The notes: generated from the letters alone by a model not told the origin. A DNA stretch of 8,933 bases from Caryophanales bacterium UBA3935 (GCA_002385755.1 DGED01000013.1:14539-23471), one strand, 5' to 3'; shown: positions 1 through 5,412, counted from the stretch's first letter. Translations and numbers: made by a program.

Positions 1-618
1 AATCTCAAATACCTGCCGCGGGGAATGCGGTTTACGCTCTCGCGCAAGGGAAGAGAATACCGCGCGCATCTACCCGCTTACGGAAAACATAATGTCTATA
101 ACGCGCTCGCGGCGCTCGCCGCTTTGGACGCTCTCGGCGCGCCGCTAACTGAGGCGATTCAGTCTCTGCGCGATTATAAGCCGATTAGGTCGCACACGGA
201 GGTCTTTTACGCCCCCGGCGGGAGTTTGATGATCGACGATACTTGGAGCGCGAACCCGACCTCGCTCGAGACGGCGCTTGAGGTGCTTACCCATCTTGGG
301 AAAGAGAAAAAGAAAATAGTCGTGATCGGCAGGATTTCCTATCTCGGGACACATACCGATCTTTACTATCAAAAAGCGGCGGAAGCCATCGCTCAAGCCG
401 GCGTAGATTGCCTGATCACGAAAGGTTCATCGGCCGTAAGAATCGCCCAATACGCCGCGCAAGCGGGGATGAGAAACGAAAATATCGCGGCTTGCGCGAA
501 CAATCGCGAAGTCAAGGAAAACCTGCTTCGGCGCATCGACGCGCAAACGGCCGTCCTCTTTAAGGTCTCGATGCTGGATAAGAGCTTCCGGTCGTTGATT
601 GAAGAATTTAAAAAATAA
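1..618 (+). CDS. MurF-like Mur ligase, C-terminal part (5' truncated by window edge)
   Basis: The reading frame is open from base 1, so the ATG at 25 is probably internal and the gene starts outside the window. About 205 residues are visible: the end of the central ATPase domain and the C-terminal Mur-ligase domain. Visible motifs are the family's GKHNVYNALAALAAL stretch (the Mur G-x-H-N-x-x-N-x-x-A signature) and DDTWSANPTSLETAL at about 235-279, which matches the MurF D-D-x-Y-N-A-N-P-x-S-M motif with changes. MurF joins D-Ala-D-Ala to UDP-MurNAc-tripeptide in the cytoplasm. Several MurF positions are altered: the usual G-D-M-x-E-L-G is G-R-I-S-Y-L-G, and the C-terminal K-G-S-R is K-V-S-M (562-573). 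I therefore favour a MurF paralogue or a divergent Mur ligase over a standard MurF. The ligase-family call is firm; substrate is not determined. The stop codon lies inside the following terminator stem. Confidence 0.8.
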   Translation, partial: NLKYLPRGMRFTLSRKGREYRAHLPAYGKHNVYNALAALAALDALGAPLTEAIQSLRDYKPIRSHTEVFYAPGGSLMIDDTWSANPTSLETALEVLTHLGKEKKKIVVIGRISYLGTHTDLYYQKAAEAIAQAGVDCLITKGSSAVRIAQYAAQAGMRNENIAACANNREVKENLLRRIDAQTAVLFKVSMLDKSFRSLIEEFKK

Positions 619-648
619 GCCGCGCCAATATCCCGGCGCGGCTTATTT
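613..648. terminator. Strong, probably bidirectional terminator between convergent genes
   Basis: A perfect 14-bp inverted repeat (613-626 and 635-648) has an 8-nt loop. The stem has a G+C core of 8 bp flanked by A-rich and T-rich ends, and is followed by a T/C-rich stretch. It includes the TAA stop of the Mur ligase gene and lies 7 nt beyond the stop of the minus-strand ORF at 656-781, so it can end transcription from both sides. Confidence 0.9.
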
Positions 649-655
649 CTTTCTC

Positions 656-781
656 CTACTTATCATCGTCATAATCATCCTCGCCGACGAACTCGTCGGC
701 GTCGGGAAAAAAGGCGTCCGACCTTCCAAAATCATAACCGCCGATTACAAGCAAAATATAAAGCACAAGCGCGTATCGCAT
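656..781 (-). CDS. Small hypothetical protein (41 aa): hydrophobic N-terminus, acidic tail
   Basis: Read on the minus strand, an ATG at 781 opens 41 codons ending in TAG (656-658). The protein begins MRYALVLYILLVIGGY, a short hydrophobic segment that could be a membrane helix or uncleaved signal, and ends with a very acidic tail (DADEFVGEDDYDDDK). Support for a real gene comes from an AGGGG Shine-Dalgarno-like site at 792-796 (10 nt before ATG), a perfect TATAAT at 812-817, codon use like the neighbours (GCC, GAC, TTC, GGC), and a stop 7 nt before the shared terminator at 613-648. It is convergent with the Mur ligase gene and divergent from rdgB. I do not recognise a family. An alternative is a short non-coding RNA, because 682-701 contains a 9-bp inverted repeat with a 2-nt centre. 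Confidence 0.6.
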   Translation of the reverse strand: MRYALVLYILLVIGGYDFGRSDAFFPDADEFVGEDDYDDDK

Positions 782-811
782 CAACAATCATCCCCTGTTA
801 TTCTTCAATAT

Positions 812-817
812 ATTATA
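812..817 (-). promoter_or_regulatory. -10 box for the minus-strand small ORF
   Basis: The minus strand reads TATAAT here, 30 nt upstream of the ATG at 781, giving a predicted start of transcription near 805 and a leader of about 24 nt with an AGGGG site. No good -35 hexamer is visible at 16-18 nt spacing, so the promoter is weak on paper or activator-dependent. Confidence 0.5.
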
Positions 818-860
818 CTCGCCCATTTAACGCTCGGTTTGTATTATCGCCCTAGTTTGG

Positions 861-891
861 AAAAAAAATTCCCGCTCCGGCGGGTTTTTTT
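861..891. terminator. Bidirectional hairpin terminator upstream of rdgB
   Basis: The stem is CCCGC (871-875), loop TCCG, GCGGG (880-884), flanked by eight As (861-868) on the left and seven Ts (885-891) on the right. It therefore looks like an intrinsic terminator on either strand. It lies between the divergent starts of the small minus-strand ORF and rdgB, so it has no obvious gene to end. It may block read-through from the Mur ligase side. Confidence 0.75.
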
Positions 892-892
892 C

Positions 893-921
893 TTGCAATT
901 TTTTTGTTTTTGTATTATTAT
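893..921 (+). promoter_or_regulatory. Promoter of the rdgB operon
   Basis: TTGCAA at 893-898 and TATTAT at 916-921 are separated by 17 nt. Transcription would begin near 928. The leader then carries the Shine-Dalgarno site AAGGAAGG at 938-945, six nt before the ATG at 952. This site fixes the rdgB start at 952 rather than the upstream in-frame ATG at 904, which would lie within the promoter. Confidence 0.7.
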
Positions 922-951
922 ATCCAATGTATAAAAAAAGGAAGGTTAGCC

Positions 952-1566
952 ATGAAATTGCTTTTCGCTTCGCGCAATCGCGATAAGATAAAAGAAGTCG
1001 AGCATATTCTCGCCGGGGTGAAGATTATCACGCCGCAGGATCTCGGCGATAGCGCGGAGGTTGAGGAAACCGGGGCGACGCTTGCGGAAAACGCGTTTAT
1101 TAAAGCGGATTATTATTATAAGCGTCACGGAGTCGCCGTTTTCGCCGACGACACCGGTCTCGTCGTCCCCGCTTTGAACGGCGACCCCGGGGTGCGGTCA
1201 GCCCGTTTTGCCGGGGAGGAAGCGAGTTACGCCGATAATAACCGCCTGCTGTTAAGCCTTCTCGCCGGGAAGGATGACGAGGAGCGGACCGCTTATTTTC
1301 AGACGGTAATTTGTTTTATCGACGAAGCGGGTCATGAACATTATTTTACCGGCCGCCTTGAAGGCGTTATCATTCGCGCCCCGAGAGGGGAGCGCGGTTT
1401 CGGATACGATCCGATATTTTTTGTTCCCGATGCGGGAAAGACGCTCGCGGAGATGGCGGCGGCGGAGAAAAACTTAATCTCGCACCGCCGGCGGGCGCTT
1501 AATAATTTCCGTAACTTCTTGGAGAAAGGAATGACGCTTGATGGATGCCAAAGAAATCGCCGATAA
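952..1566 (+). CDS. rdgB: XTP/dITP diphosphatase (RdgB/HAM1 family)
   Basis: The product is 204 aa, the normal length for the family. RdgB hydrolyses non-canonical purine triphosphates (dITP, XTP, ITP) to the monophosphate and pyrophosphate, keeping deaminated bases out of nucleic acids; it is cytosolic and needs Mg2+. Family motifs are all present: N-terminal S-x-N-x-x-K as SRNRDK (residues 7-12), the acidic pair EE at 38-39, FADDTGL at 64-70 (normally ADDSGL), GVRSARFAG at 80-88, FGYDPIF at 150-156 and the C-terminal SHRRRAL at 177-183. The start is set by AAGGAAGG six nt upstream. Its last 26 nt overlap the following kinase gene, which suggests co-transcription and translational coupling. 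The C-terminal tail after EKGM is likely loose. Confidence 0.95.
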   Translation: MKLLFASRNRDKIKEVEHILAGVKIITPQDLGDSAEVEETGATLAENAFIKADYYYKRHGVAVFADDTGLVVPALNGDPGVRSARFAGEEASYADNNRLLLSLLAGKDDEERTAYFQTVICFIDEAGHEHYFTGRLEGVIIRAPRGERGFGYDPIFFVPDAGKTLAEMAAAEKNLISHRRRALNNFRNFLEKGMTLDGCQRNRR

Positions 1567-2419
1567 AGCGCGGGAGATTCTCGGGGCGCGGGAAGCCGAG
1601 GTCGAATTCCGCCTCATGGGCGGGATGAGTAATTATACCTACGTCGTCCGCGCCGACGGCGAGCGTTATACTTTCCGTCTCCCGGGAGAGTATTCCGAGT
1701 ATTTTGTTGACAGGGAATTGGAGAAGGCGAATCTCGCCCTGATGGAGAAACTTGGGATAACCAATGAAACCGTCTATTTGGACGTGGAAAGCGGGATTAA
1801 GATCGCCCGTTATATCGAGGGCGAGCCCCTCTCGACGTTTGATAGTTCCCGCTATCCTTACGAAGAAGTGGCCCGTATCTTAAAAATCATTCACTCGTCG
1901 GATTTAAGGTCGCCGGCCGACTACGAGCCGTTCGCCCGGCTTGAGCGTTACGAGCGCTACATCAAAGACTTGGGTTTCGTTCACCCCGCGCGCTATAACG
2001 AGCTGCGGGCGGAACTCTTCGCGTACCGCCCCTATCTTGAAACGCAAAAGAAAACCTTAACGCACGGGGACAGCCAACCGTCAAACTTTGTTCGCGCGGG
2101 AGACGGGCTTGTTGTCGTGGATTTCGAGTTCTGCGGGAACAACGACCCGTTATATGACGTCGCCTGTTTCGCAAACAAAGTCTACGAGGAAGGGCTTAAC
2201 CTCCTTCGGGCTTATTTTCCCGACCCGTCCGCGGACGAAAAGAAGCGGTTCCATCTTTGGCGAGCGTTTCAATGCGCGCAATGGTACAACGTCGCCGTGT
2301 TCAAGGAACTTAAAGGAATGAGCGCGACGCTGAAAATAGATTTCGCCCGCGTCGCCGAAAACTACTTAAGGCTAATCGCTTTCTATTTGGAAAAAACGGC
2401 GTTATTGGCGGAAAAATAA
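1541..2419 (+). CDS. Choline kinase / aminoglycoside phosphotransferase-fold kinase (LicA-like)
   Basis: This is a 292-aa small-molecule kinase of the APH/choline-kinase fold. The catalytic loop is visible as HGDSQPSNF (H175, D177, N182) and the metal-binding segment as VVDFEF (D194, E196), followed by the usual PLYDVACF helix. The N-terminal GGMSNYTYVV (27-36) fits the nucleotide-binding loop of LicA/choline kinases (G-G-x-x-N-x-x-Y). Likely acceptors are choline, ethanolamine or another small alcohol, for example for phosphocholine decoration of surface polymers; the substrate cannot be read from sequence. Known neighbours of lic loci (a cytidylyltransferase or choline transporter) are absent from the window. 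The ATG at 1541 lies 10 nt after AAAGGA, inside the end of rdgB; an in-frame TTG at 1538 is an alternative. No convincing terminator follows before the rpsU promoter. Confidence 0.85.
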   Translation: MDAKEIADKAREILGAREAEVEFRLMGGMSNYTYVVRADGERYTFRLPGEYSEYFVDRELEKANLALMEKLGITNETVYLDVESGIKIARYIEGEPLSTFDSSRYPYEEVARILKIIHSSDLRSPADYEPFARLERYERYIKDLGFVHPARYNELRAELFAYRPYLETQKKTLTHGDSQPSNFVRAGDGLVVVDFEFCGNNDPLYDVACFANKVYEEGLNLLRAYFPDPSADEKKRFHLWRAFQCAQWYNVAVFKELKGMSATLKIDFARVAENYLRLIAFYLEKTALLAEK

Positions 2420-2457
2420 ATTTTCCCTGAAAAAATGTAGATAATTTTCATTTTCCC

Positions 2458-2486
2458 TTTACATTTGCGAAAATATATGATATAAT
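2458..2486 (+). promoter_or_regulatory. Housekeeping (sigma-A type) promoter of rpsU
   Basis: TTTACA (2458-2463) and TATAAT (2481-2486) are separated by exactly 17 nt, near consensus. The 2420-2523 gap holds only this promoter, an AT-rich upstream region and the Shine-Dalgarno site GGAAGGAGGG (2506-2515). Confidence 0.88.
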
Positions 2487-2523
2487 AGTTTGGAATTTCA
2501 AGTGCGGAAGGAGGGACGAAGAA

Positions 2524-2703
2524 ATGGCCAAGACAATAGTCCGCGAAAACGAAACAATTGAAGAAGCTTTAAAACGTTTCAAGCGGGAAGTTTCGCGAAA
2601 CGGCGTCCTTGCTGAAGCACGAAGGCGTGAACATTATCTTAAGCCAAGCGACGTGAAAAAGATGAAAAAACGGTCGGCGCGCAAACACGCCCGTCGCCGT
2701 TAA
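2524..2703 (+). CDS. rpsU: 30S ribosomal protein S21
   Basis: This 59-aa, very basic protein begins [19 protein letters not shown] and ends in an Arg/Lys-rich tail ([15 protein letters not shown]). The pattern matches S21: the N-terminal V-R-x-N-E-x-[IL]-E-E-A-L-[RK]-R-F-K-R block, then the helix [22 protein letters not shown]21 sits on the 30S platform near the 3' end of 16S rRNA and aids initiation. An excellent Shine-Dalgarno site (AAGGAGG, 2508-2514) lies nine nt upstream. The gene has its own consensus promoter and terminator, so it is probably monocistronic and highly expressed. A UUCG-capped hairpin (AAGC-TTCG-GCTT, 2706-2717) follows directly after the stop and could stabilise the mRNA end. 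The yqeY gene that follows rpsU in Bacillus is missing. Confidence 0.95.
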   Translation: MAKTIVRENETIEEALKRFKREVSRNGVLAEARRREHYLKPSDVKKMKKRSARKHARRR

Positions 2704-2738
2704 GAAAGCTTCGGCTTAAGTTGACATAAGCTGAAAAC

Positions 2739-2770
2739 AAAACGGATCATCGGGTCCGTTTTTATTTTTT
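2739..2770 (+). terminator. rpsU terminator
   Basis: An 8-bp inverted repeat AAAACGGA (2739-2746) / TCCGTTTT (2755-2762), loop TCATCGGG, runs into a T-rich tract (TTTTTATTTTTT). It separates rpsU from yqfC-yqfD. Confidence 0.85.
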
Positions 2771-2780
2771 CCCCGCCGGA

Positions 2781-2811
2781 GATTATTTTTTCGCTTTTTC
2801 CTTCATATAAT
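2781..2811 (+). promoter_or_regulatory. Candidate sigma-E-like (sporulation) promoter for yqfC-yqfD
   Basis: CATATAAT at 2804-2811 differs at one defined position from the Bacillus sigma-E -10 consensus CATACAnT. GATTATT at 2781-2787 resembles the -35 consensus (G/T)(A/C)ATATT, at a 16-nt spacing, which is slightly longer than usual; TTATTTT at 2783-2789 gives 14 nt but matches less well. The same bases contain TATAAT (2806-2811) without a good sigma-A -35. Predicted transcription start near 2818 leaves a very short leader that still holds GGGGGAAG before the ATG at 2826. Confidence 0.4.
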
Positions 2812-2825
2812 TACCGGGGGAAGCG

Positions 2826-3032
2826 ATGAAAAAAGACATAAACATTAAGCTCTCGCTTTATCGGGATCGCCGGGTCGTAATCGAAAACTACGATAAACTC
2901 CTTGATCTTACCGCGGAGATGATCAAAGTCGATATTTATACGATTATCGGCAAGTTTTTGAAACTGACGAAAATGGACGGTTATATGATCGAGGTTGTCG
3001 GCGAAGTCGGCGAGATTATTATCGGGGAGTGA
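2826..3032 (+). CDS. yqfC: YqfC-like sporulation protein (short form)
   Basis: The 68-aa product has the pattern of YqfC/YabP-type proteins: a basic R-R-V-x-I-E-N-Y start, a central ITAEM-type turn (here LTAEMIKV), then I-I-G-K-F-L-K-L and the late MIEVVGEVGEIII strand. In Bacillus subtilis YqfC is about 93 aa, so this copy lacks roughly 25 N-terminal residues. It is followed one base after its TGA by yqfD, the partner found with it in sporulating Bacillota. YqfC and YqfD are sigma-E-regulated mother-cell proteins in B. subtilis; the biochemical role is not well defined. The start is supported by GGGGGAAG at 2816-2823. Function is assigned by synteny plus weak motif similarity. Confidence 0.72.
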   Translation: MKKDINIKLSLYRDRRVVIENYDKLLDLTAEMIKVDIYTIIGKFLKLTKMDGYMIEVVGEVGEIIIGE

Positions 3033-3033
3033 C

Positions 3034-4128
3034 ATGGGAAGATTTGTCGTAAAGACGGGACGGGAAAATCTCGCTCGCCTTAGCCGCTTGCGGATAAAAA
3101 ATCTCAAAGAAACCGCGGAAGGCCTGGAGTTTTATACCGACCGGAAAGGCGTCGAACAAATCAAAGACTTCCCCGAAACCACCTATTACGATCGCCACAA
3201 ACAACTCCGCGCGTTGTTTCTGAGAAAACATTTGGTCGCCGTCATTGGCTGTCTGTTGATGGCGCTCGCGCTTATCAATTTAAACATTGGCGTCGCTGCG
3301 GTCCGGTTTACCGACGAAGACACTTATGACGCGGCGGTCCTCGCGCACATGGAACGATACTACCGGCGGGTCGGGCCTTTTAAATATTTAAACGCGAGCC
3401 TTTCAGAAATTAATTACGACCTCCGCAGCGCTTTTTATCACTACGAGTGGATCGGGGTCAGGAAACACGGCGCCGTTCTTTATCTTGACATTAAGAAAAT
3501 CGTTAACCAGCCGCCGGAAAGCGAAACGACTCCCGGGTCGTTATACGCGAAAACGGAAGGGATTGTCAAAGAATACCATGTCGTTAAGGGAACGGTCGTG
3601 ATCCAGGAAGAACAGTACGTCGCCGCGGGAGACCTTTTGATTAGCGGCGAGGTCAGTCATTATAACAATGAAACCGAATTCGTCCGGGCGACCGGATACG
3701 TTTTAGCCGAGTCGCTGCGCTATCATGATTTTAAGATAGCGAAAAGGTCGACCGAGCTTATCCGCACCGGCCGCCTGGAAATCGTTAAGGCCTACGTTCT
3801 CTTCGGCCGGCAAATAAACAAGACGCCGTCAAAGTTTGAAAACTATGTCGTCGAGGAAGGGAAAACGGTCGGCGGTCGCGTCTTTCAGATCAAAACATTT
3901 TATCGCTACGAGCTAAAGGAAGTCTCGACCGTTTATGACGAAGACGACGCGGTTAGTTATAGCAAATCGCTGGTATATAAGGATTTCCGGGCGGAAAAAA
4001 CGGTTCCCAAGGAAAAGATCATTTTCATAAAACTCGTCCGAATCGAAGAAGACGAAGATTATTATTACGTCCGCTTAATCGCGAAGAGTTATCAAAACAT
4101 CGCCCGTTTCGTCCCGATTGAGGGATAA
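3034..4128 (+). CDS. yqfD: YqfD family sporulation membrane protein
   Basis: The product is 364 aa, close to the family length of just under 400. Order of parts: a basic cytosolic N-terminal region of about 65 residues, one membrane helix at about 66-90 (HLVAVIGCLLMALALINLNI), then a long extracytoplasmic domain. Family-like stretches are the basic Y-x-W-I-G-V-R-K-H-G-x-x-L-Y-L-D-I segment and the later A-K-T-E-G-I-V-K-E-Y region ending in V-A-A-G-D-L-L-I-S-G, a carrier-like hairpin that is typical of YqfD. In B. subtilis YqfD (SpoIV-stage associated) is made in the mother cell under sigma E. The ATG at 3034 is preceded by GGGGAG (3024-3029), inside the end of yqfC, so translation is probably coupled. 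An in-frame ATG at 2995 lies inside yqfC and has no such site. Confidence 0.85.
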   Translation: MGRFVVKTGRENLARLSRLRIKNLKETAEGLEFYTDRKGVEQIKDFPETTYYDRHKQLRALFLRKHLVAVIGCLLMALALINLNIGVAAVRFTDEDTYDAAVLAHMERYYRRVGPFKYLNASLSEINYDLRSAFYHYEWIGVRKHGAVLYLDIKKIVNQPPESETTPGSLYAKTEGIVKEYHVVKGTVVIQEEQYVAAGDLLISGEVSHYNNETEFVRATGYVLAESLRYHDFKIAKRSTELIRTGRLEIVKAYVLFGRQINKTPSKFENYVVEEGKTVGGRVFQIKTFYRYELKEVSTVYDEDDAVSYSKSLVYKDFRAEKTVPKEKIIFIKLVRIEEDEDYYYVRLIAKSYQNIARFVPIEG

Positions 4129-4140
4129 AGGGCGCGGCGG

Positions 4141-4169
4141 TTGCGCGTTGGCGGAGAATATTGTAAAAT
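4141..4169 (+). promoter_or_regulatory. Candidate rtcB promoter
   Basis: TTGCGC (4141-4146) and TAAAAT (4164-4169) are 17 nt apart in the short yqfD-rtcB gap. Transcription would begin near 4176, only about 3 nt before the first ATG (4179) but about 33 nt before the GTG at 4209. The hexamers match consensus only partly. Confidence 0.4.
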
Positions 4170-4178
4170 AAAGGCGGG

Positions 4179-5318
4179 ATGATTACAGAGCTGAAAGGAG
4201 ACAAGACTGTGTTTGATACGTCCGAGTATAATTTAAAAATCTTTACCGATAATATCGAGCAAGAAGCGCTTGACCAGATATATGATTTAGTTCGGTTGCC
4301 GCAGTTTCGCGGCGCGAAGATTAGGATCATGCCCGACGCCCACGCCGGCGCCGGGTGCGTGATCGGTTTCACCGGCGATTTGGGCGATAAAATCATCCCC
4401 AACATCGTCGGCGTCGACATTTCCTGCGGCATGCTTACTTTCGAACTTGGAAAAAGGATTATTGATCTTCCGAAATTGGATAGATTCATCAAATCGAATA
4501 TCCCCTATAGTTATAACGTTTACAAGGAAAAACAGATTGAATACGACGGTATTTCGAAAATGAAATGTTACCGTCATTTAAGCGACGTCGATCGCCTGGA
4601 AAGAAGCATCGGCACTCTCGGCGGCGGGAATCACTTCATCGAAATCGACGTCGACGAGGAAGGAAGCAAGTATTTGGTCATTCATACCGGATCAAGAAAT
4701 CTGGGCCATCAGGTCGCAAATTATTATCAAAACCTGGCCTATGAGAAACTGCATGAAGAATACCATAAGTCGCCGCCGATACCGAAAGATCTGTGTTACT
4801 TAACGGACAAAGAAAGGGAAGACTACCTGCATGATATGAAAATATGCGCGGAATTCGCCCGCCTTAACCGAAAACTAATCGGCGCGAAAATCCTCGCGCA
4901 CTTGGGCGTAAAGGAAGAAGTCCCGTCCTTCGAGACGGTCCATAATTATATCGATTTGGAATCTAACATCATCCGCAAAGGCGCGATCTCGGCGCGAAAA
5001 GGCGAAAAAGTACTAATCCCGCTCAACATGCGCGACGGCTGTATCGTCGCCCTCGGCAAAGGCAACGCGGATTGGAATTATTCCGCGCCGCACGGCGCCG
5101 GGAGAATCTTAAGTCGCCGCCAGGCGAAAAAGACTTTGAGCCTGGAAGAATTCAAGGATGAAATGGACGGCATATACACGACTTCAGTAAGCAAAGCCAC
5201 GCTTGACGAGGCGCCGATGGTATATAAACCGATGGAAGAGATTATTAAAAATACCCGCGACACGATTGAGATTCTAAAAATTATCAAGCCGATTTATAAT
5301 TTCAAGGCGAAAGAATAA
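4179..5318 (+). CDS. rtcB: RtcB family RNA-splicing ligase (compact bacterial type)
   Basis: RtcB joins 2',3'-cyclic phosphate (or 3'-phosphate) RNA ends to 5'-OH ends using GTP and Mn2+. This 379-aa form keeps the catalytic set: PDAHAGAG (52-59), GVDISCGM with metal ligands D80 and C83, GGGNHF with H152, IHTGSRNLGHQ with H169, VHNY with H255, PHGAGR with the guanylated H305, and DEAPMVYK near the end (343-350). It is shorter than archaeal or E. coli RtcB. Start: ATG 4179 gives MITELKG..., but a GTG at 4209 has a much better site (GAAAGGAG, 4193-4200, spacing 8) and gives a protein beginning MFDTSEYN, 369 aa. No archease, RtcA or RtcR gene is nearby. It sits between yqfD and phoH, where Bacillus has no such gene, and ends in its own terminator, so it looks like an inserted single-gene unit. 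Confidence 0.93.
   Translation: MITELKGDKTVFDTSEYNLKIFTDNIEQEALDQIYDLVRLPQFRGAKIRIMPDAHAGAGCVIGFTGDLGDKIIPNIVGVDISCGMLTFELGKRIIDLPKLDRFIKSNIPYSYNVYKEKQIEYDGISKMKCYRHLSDVDRLERSIGTLGGGNHFIEIDVDEEGSKYLVIHTGSRNLGHQVANYYQNLAYEKLHEEYHKSPPIPKDLCYLTDKEREDYLHDMKICAEFARLNRKLIGAKILAHLGVKEEVPSFETVHNYIDLESNIIRKGAISARKGEKVLIPLNMRDGCIVALGKGNADWNYSAPHGAGRILSRRQAKKTLSLEEFKDEMDGIYTTSVSKATLDEAPMVYKPMEEIIKNTRDTIEILKIIKPIYNFKAKE
4193..4200 (+). promoter_or_regulatory. Shine-Dalgarno site supporting a GTG start for rtcB
   Basis: GAAAGGAG ends eight nt before the in-frame GTG at 4209, a better arrangement than the AAGG (4171-4174) only four nt before the ATG at 4179. It lies within the coding frame if translation begins at 4179, so the start is unresolved. 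Confidence 0.5.
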
Positions 5319-5320
5319 AC

Positions 5321-5358
5321 AAGCGTTTCGGAACGAAAACCGGGATGCTTTTTTTTAT
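5321..5358 (+). terminator. rtcB terminator
   Basis: An 11-bp stem AAGCGTTTCGG (5321-5331) / CCGGGATGCTT (5340-5350), with three G-U pairs and an AACGAAAA loop, is followed by a run of Ts (5349-5356) and TATTA. This is a strong intrinsic terminator that isolates rtcB from phoH. Confidence 0.92.
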
Positions 5359-5377
5359 TAAGCGAACAATAATACTG

Positions 5378-5400
5378 AAGATTTTCTCCGCGAAAATCTT
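5378..5400. repeat. Perfect inverted repeat upstream of the phoH promoter
   Basis: AAGATTTTC (5378-5386) and GAAAATCTT (5392-5400) are perfect complements around a 5-nt centre TCCGC. It ends 12 nt before the -35 box of the phoH promoter and has no T-run directly after it, so it is more like an operator or a stray hairpin than a terminator. Confidence 0.6.
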
Positions 5401-5412
5401 AATCTTTATCGC

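Noticed and set aside
145..396. Minus-strand open frame of 83 codons
   Set aside because: Shadow of the Mur ligase gene; no start signals.
599..934. Plus-strand open frame of 111 codons in the Mur ligase/rdgB gap
   Set aside because: Starts inside the Mur ligase gene, crosses two terminators and the rdgB promoter, has low-complexity tail translation and no Shine-Dalgarno site.
904..951. N-terminal extension of RdgB to the ATG at 904
   Set aside because: It would overlap the TTGCAA/TATTAT promoter, and the strong AAGGAAGG site sets the start at 952 where the family N-terminus begins.
2420..2457. Possible terminator after the kinase gene
   Set aside because: Only weak A/T-rich pairings around TTTTCC and GAAAAA; no GC stem, so not called.
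2721..2749. TTGACA at 2721-2726 as a promoter for yqfC
   Set aside because: Perfect -35 hexamer but no -10 box at 16-18 nt, and the rpsU terminator lies directly after it.
4025..4492. Minus-strand open frame of 155 codons
   Set aside because: Antisense to yqfD end and the conserved catalytic region of rtcB; no promoter or ribosome site, composition reflects codon bias of the sense strand.
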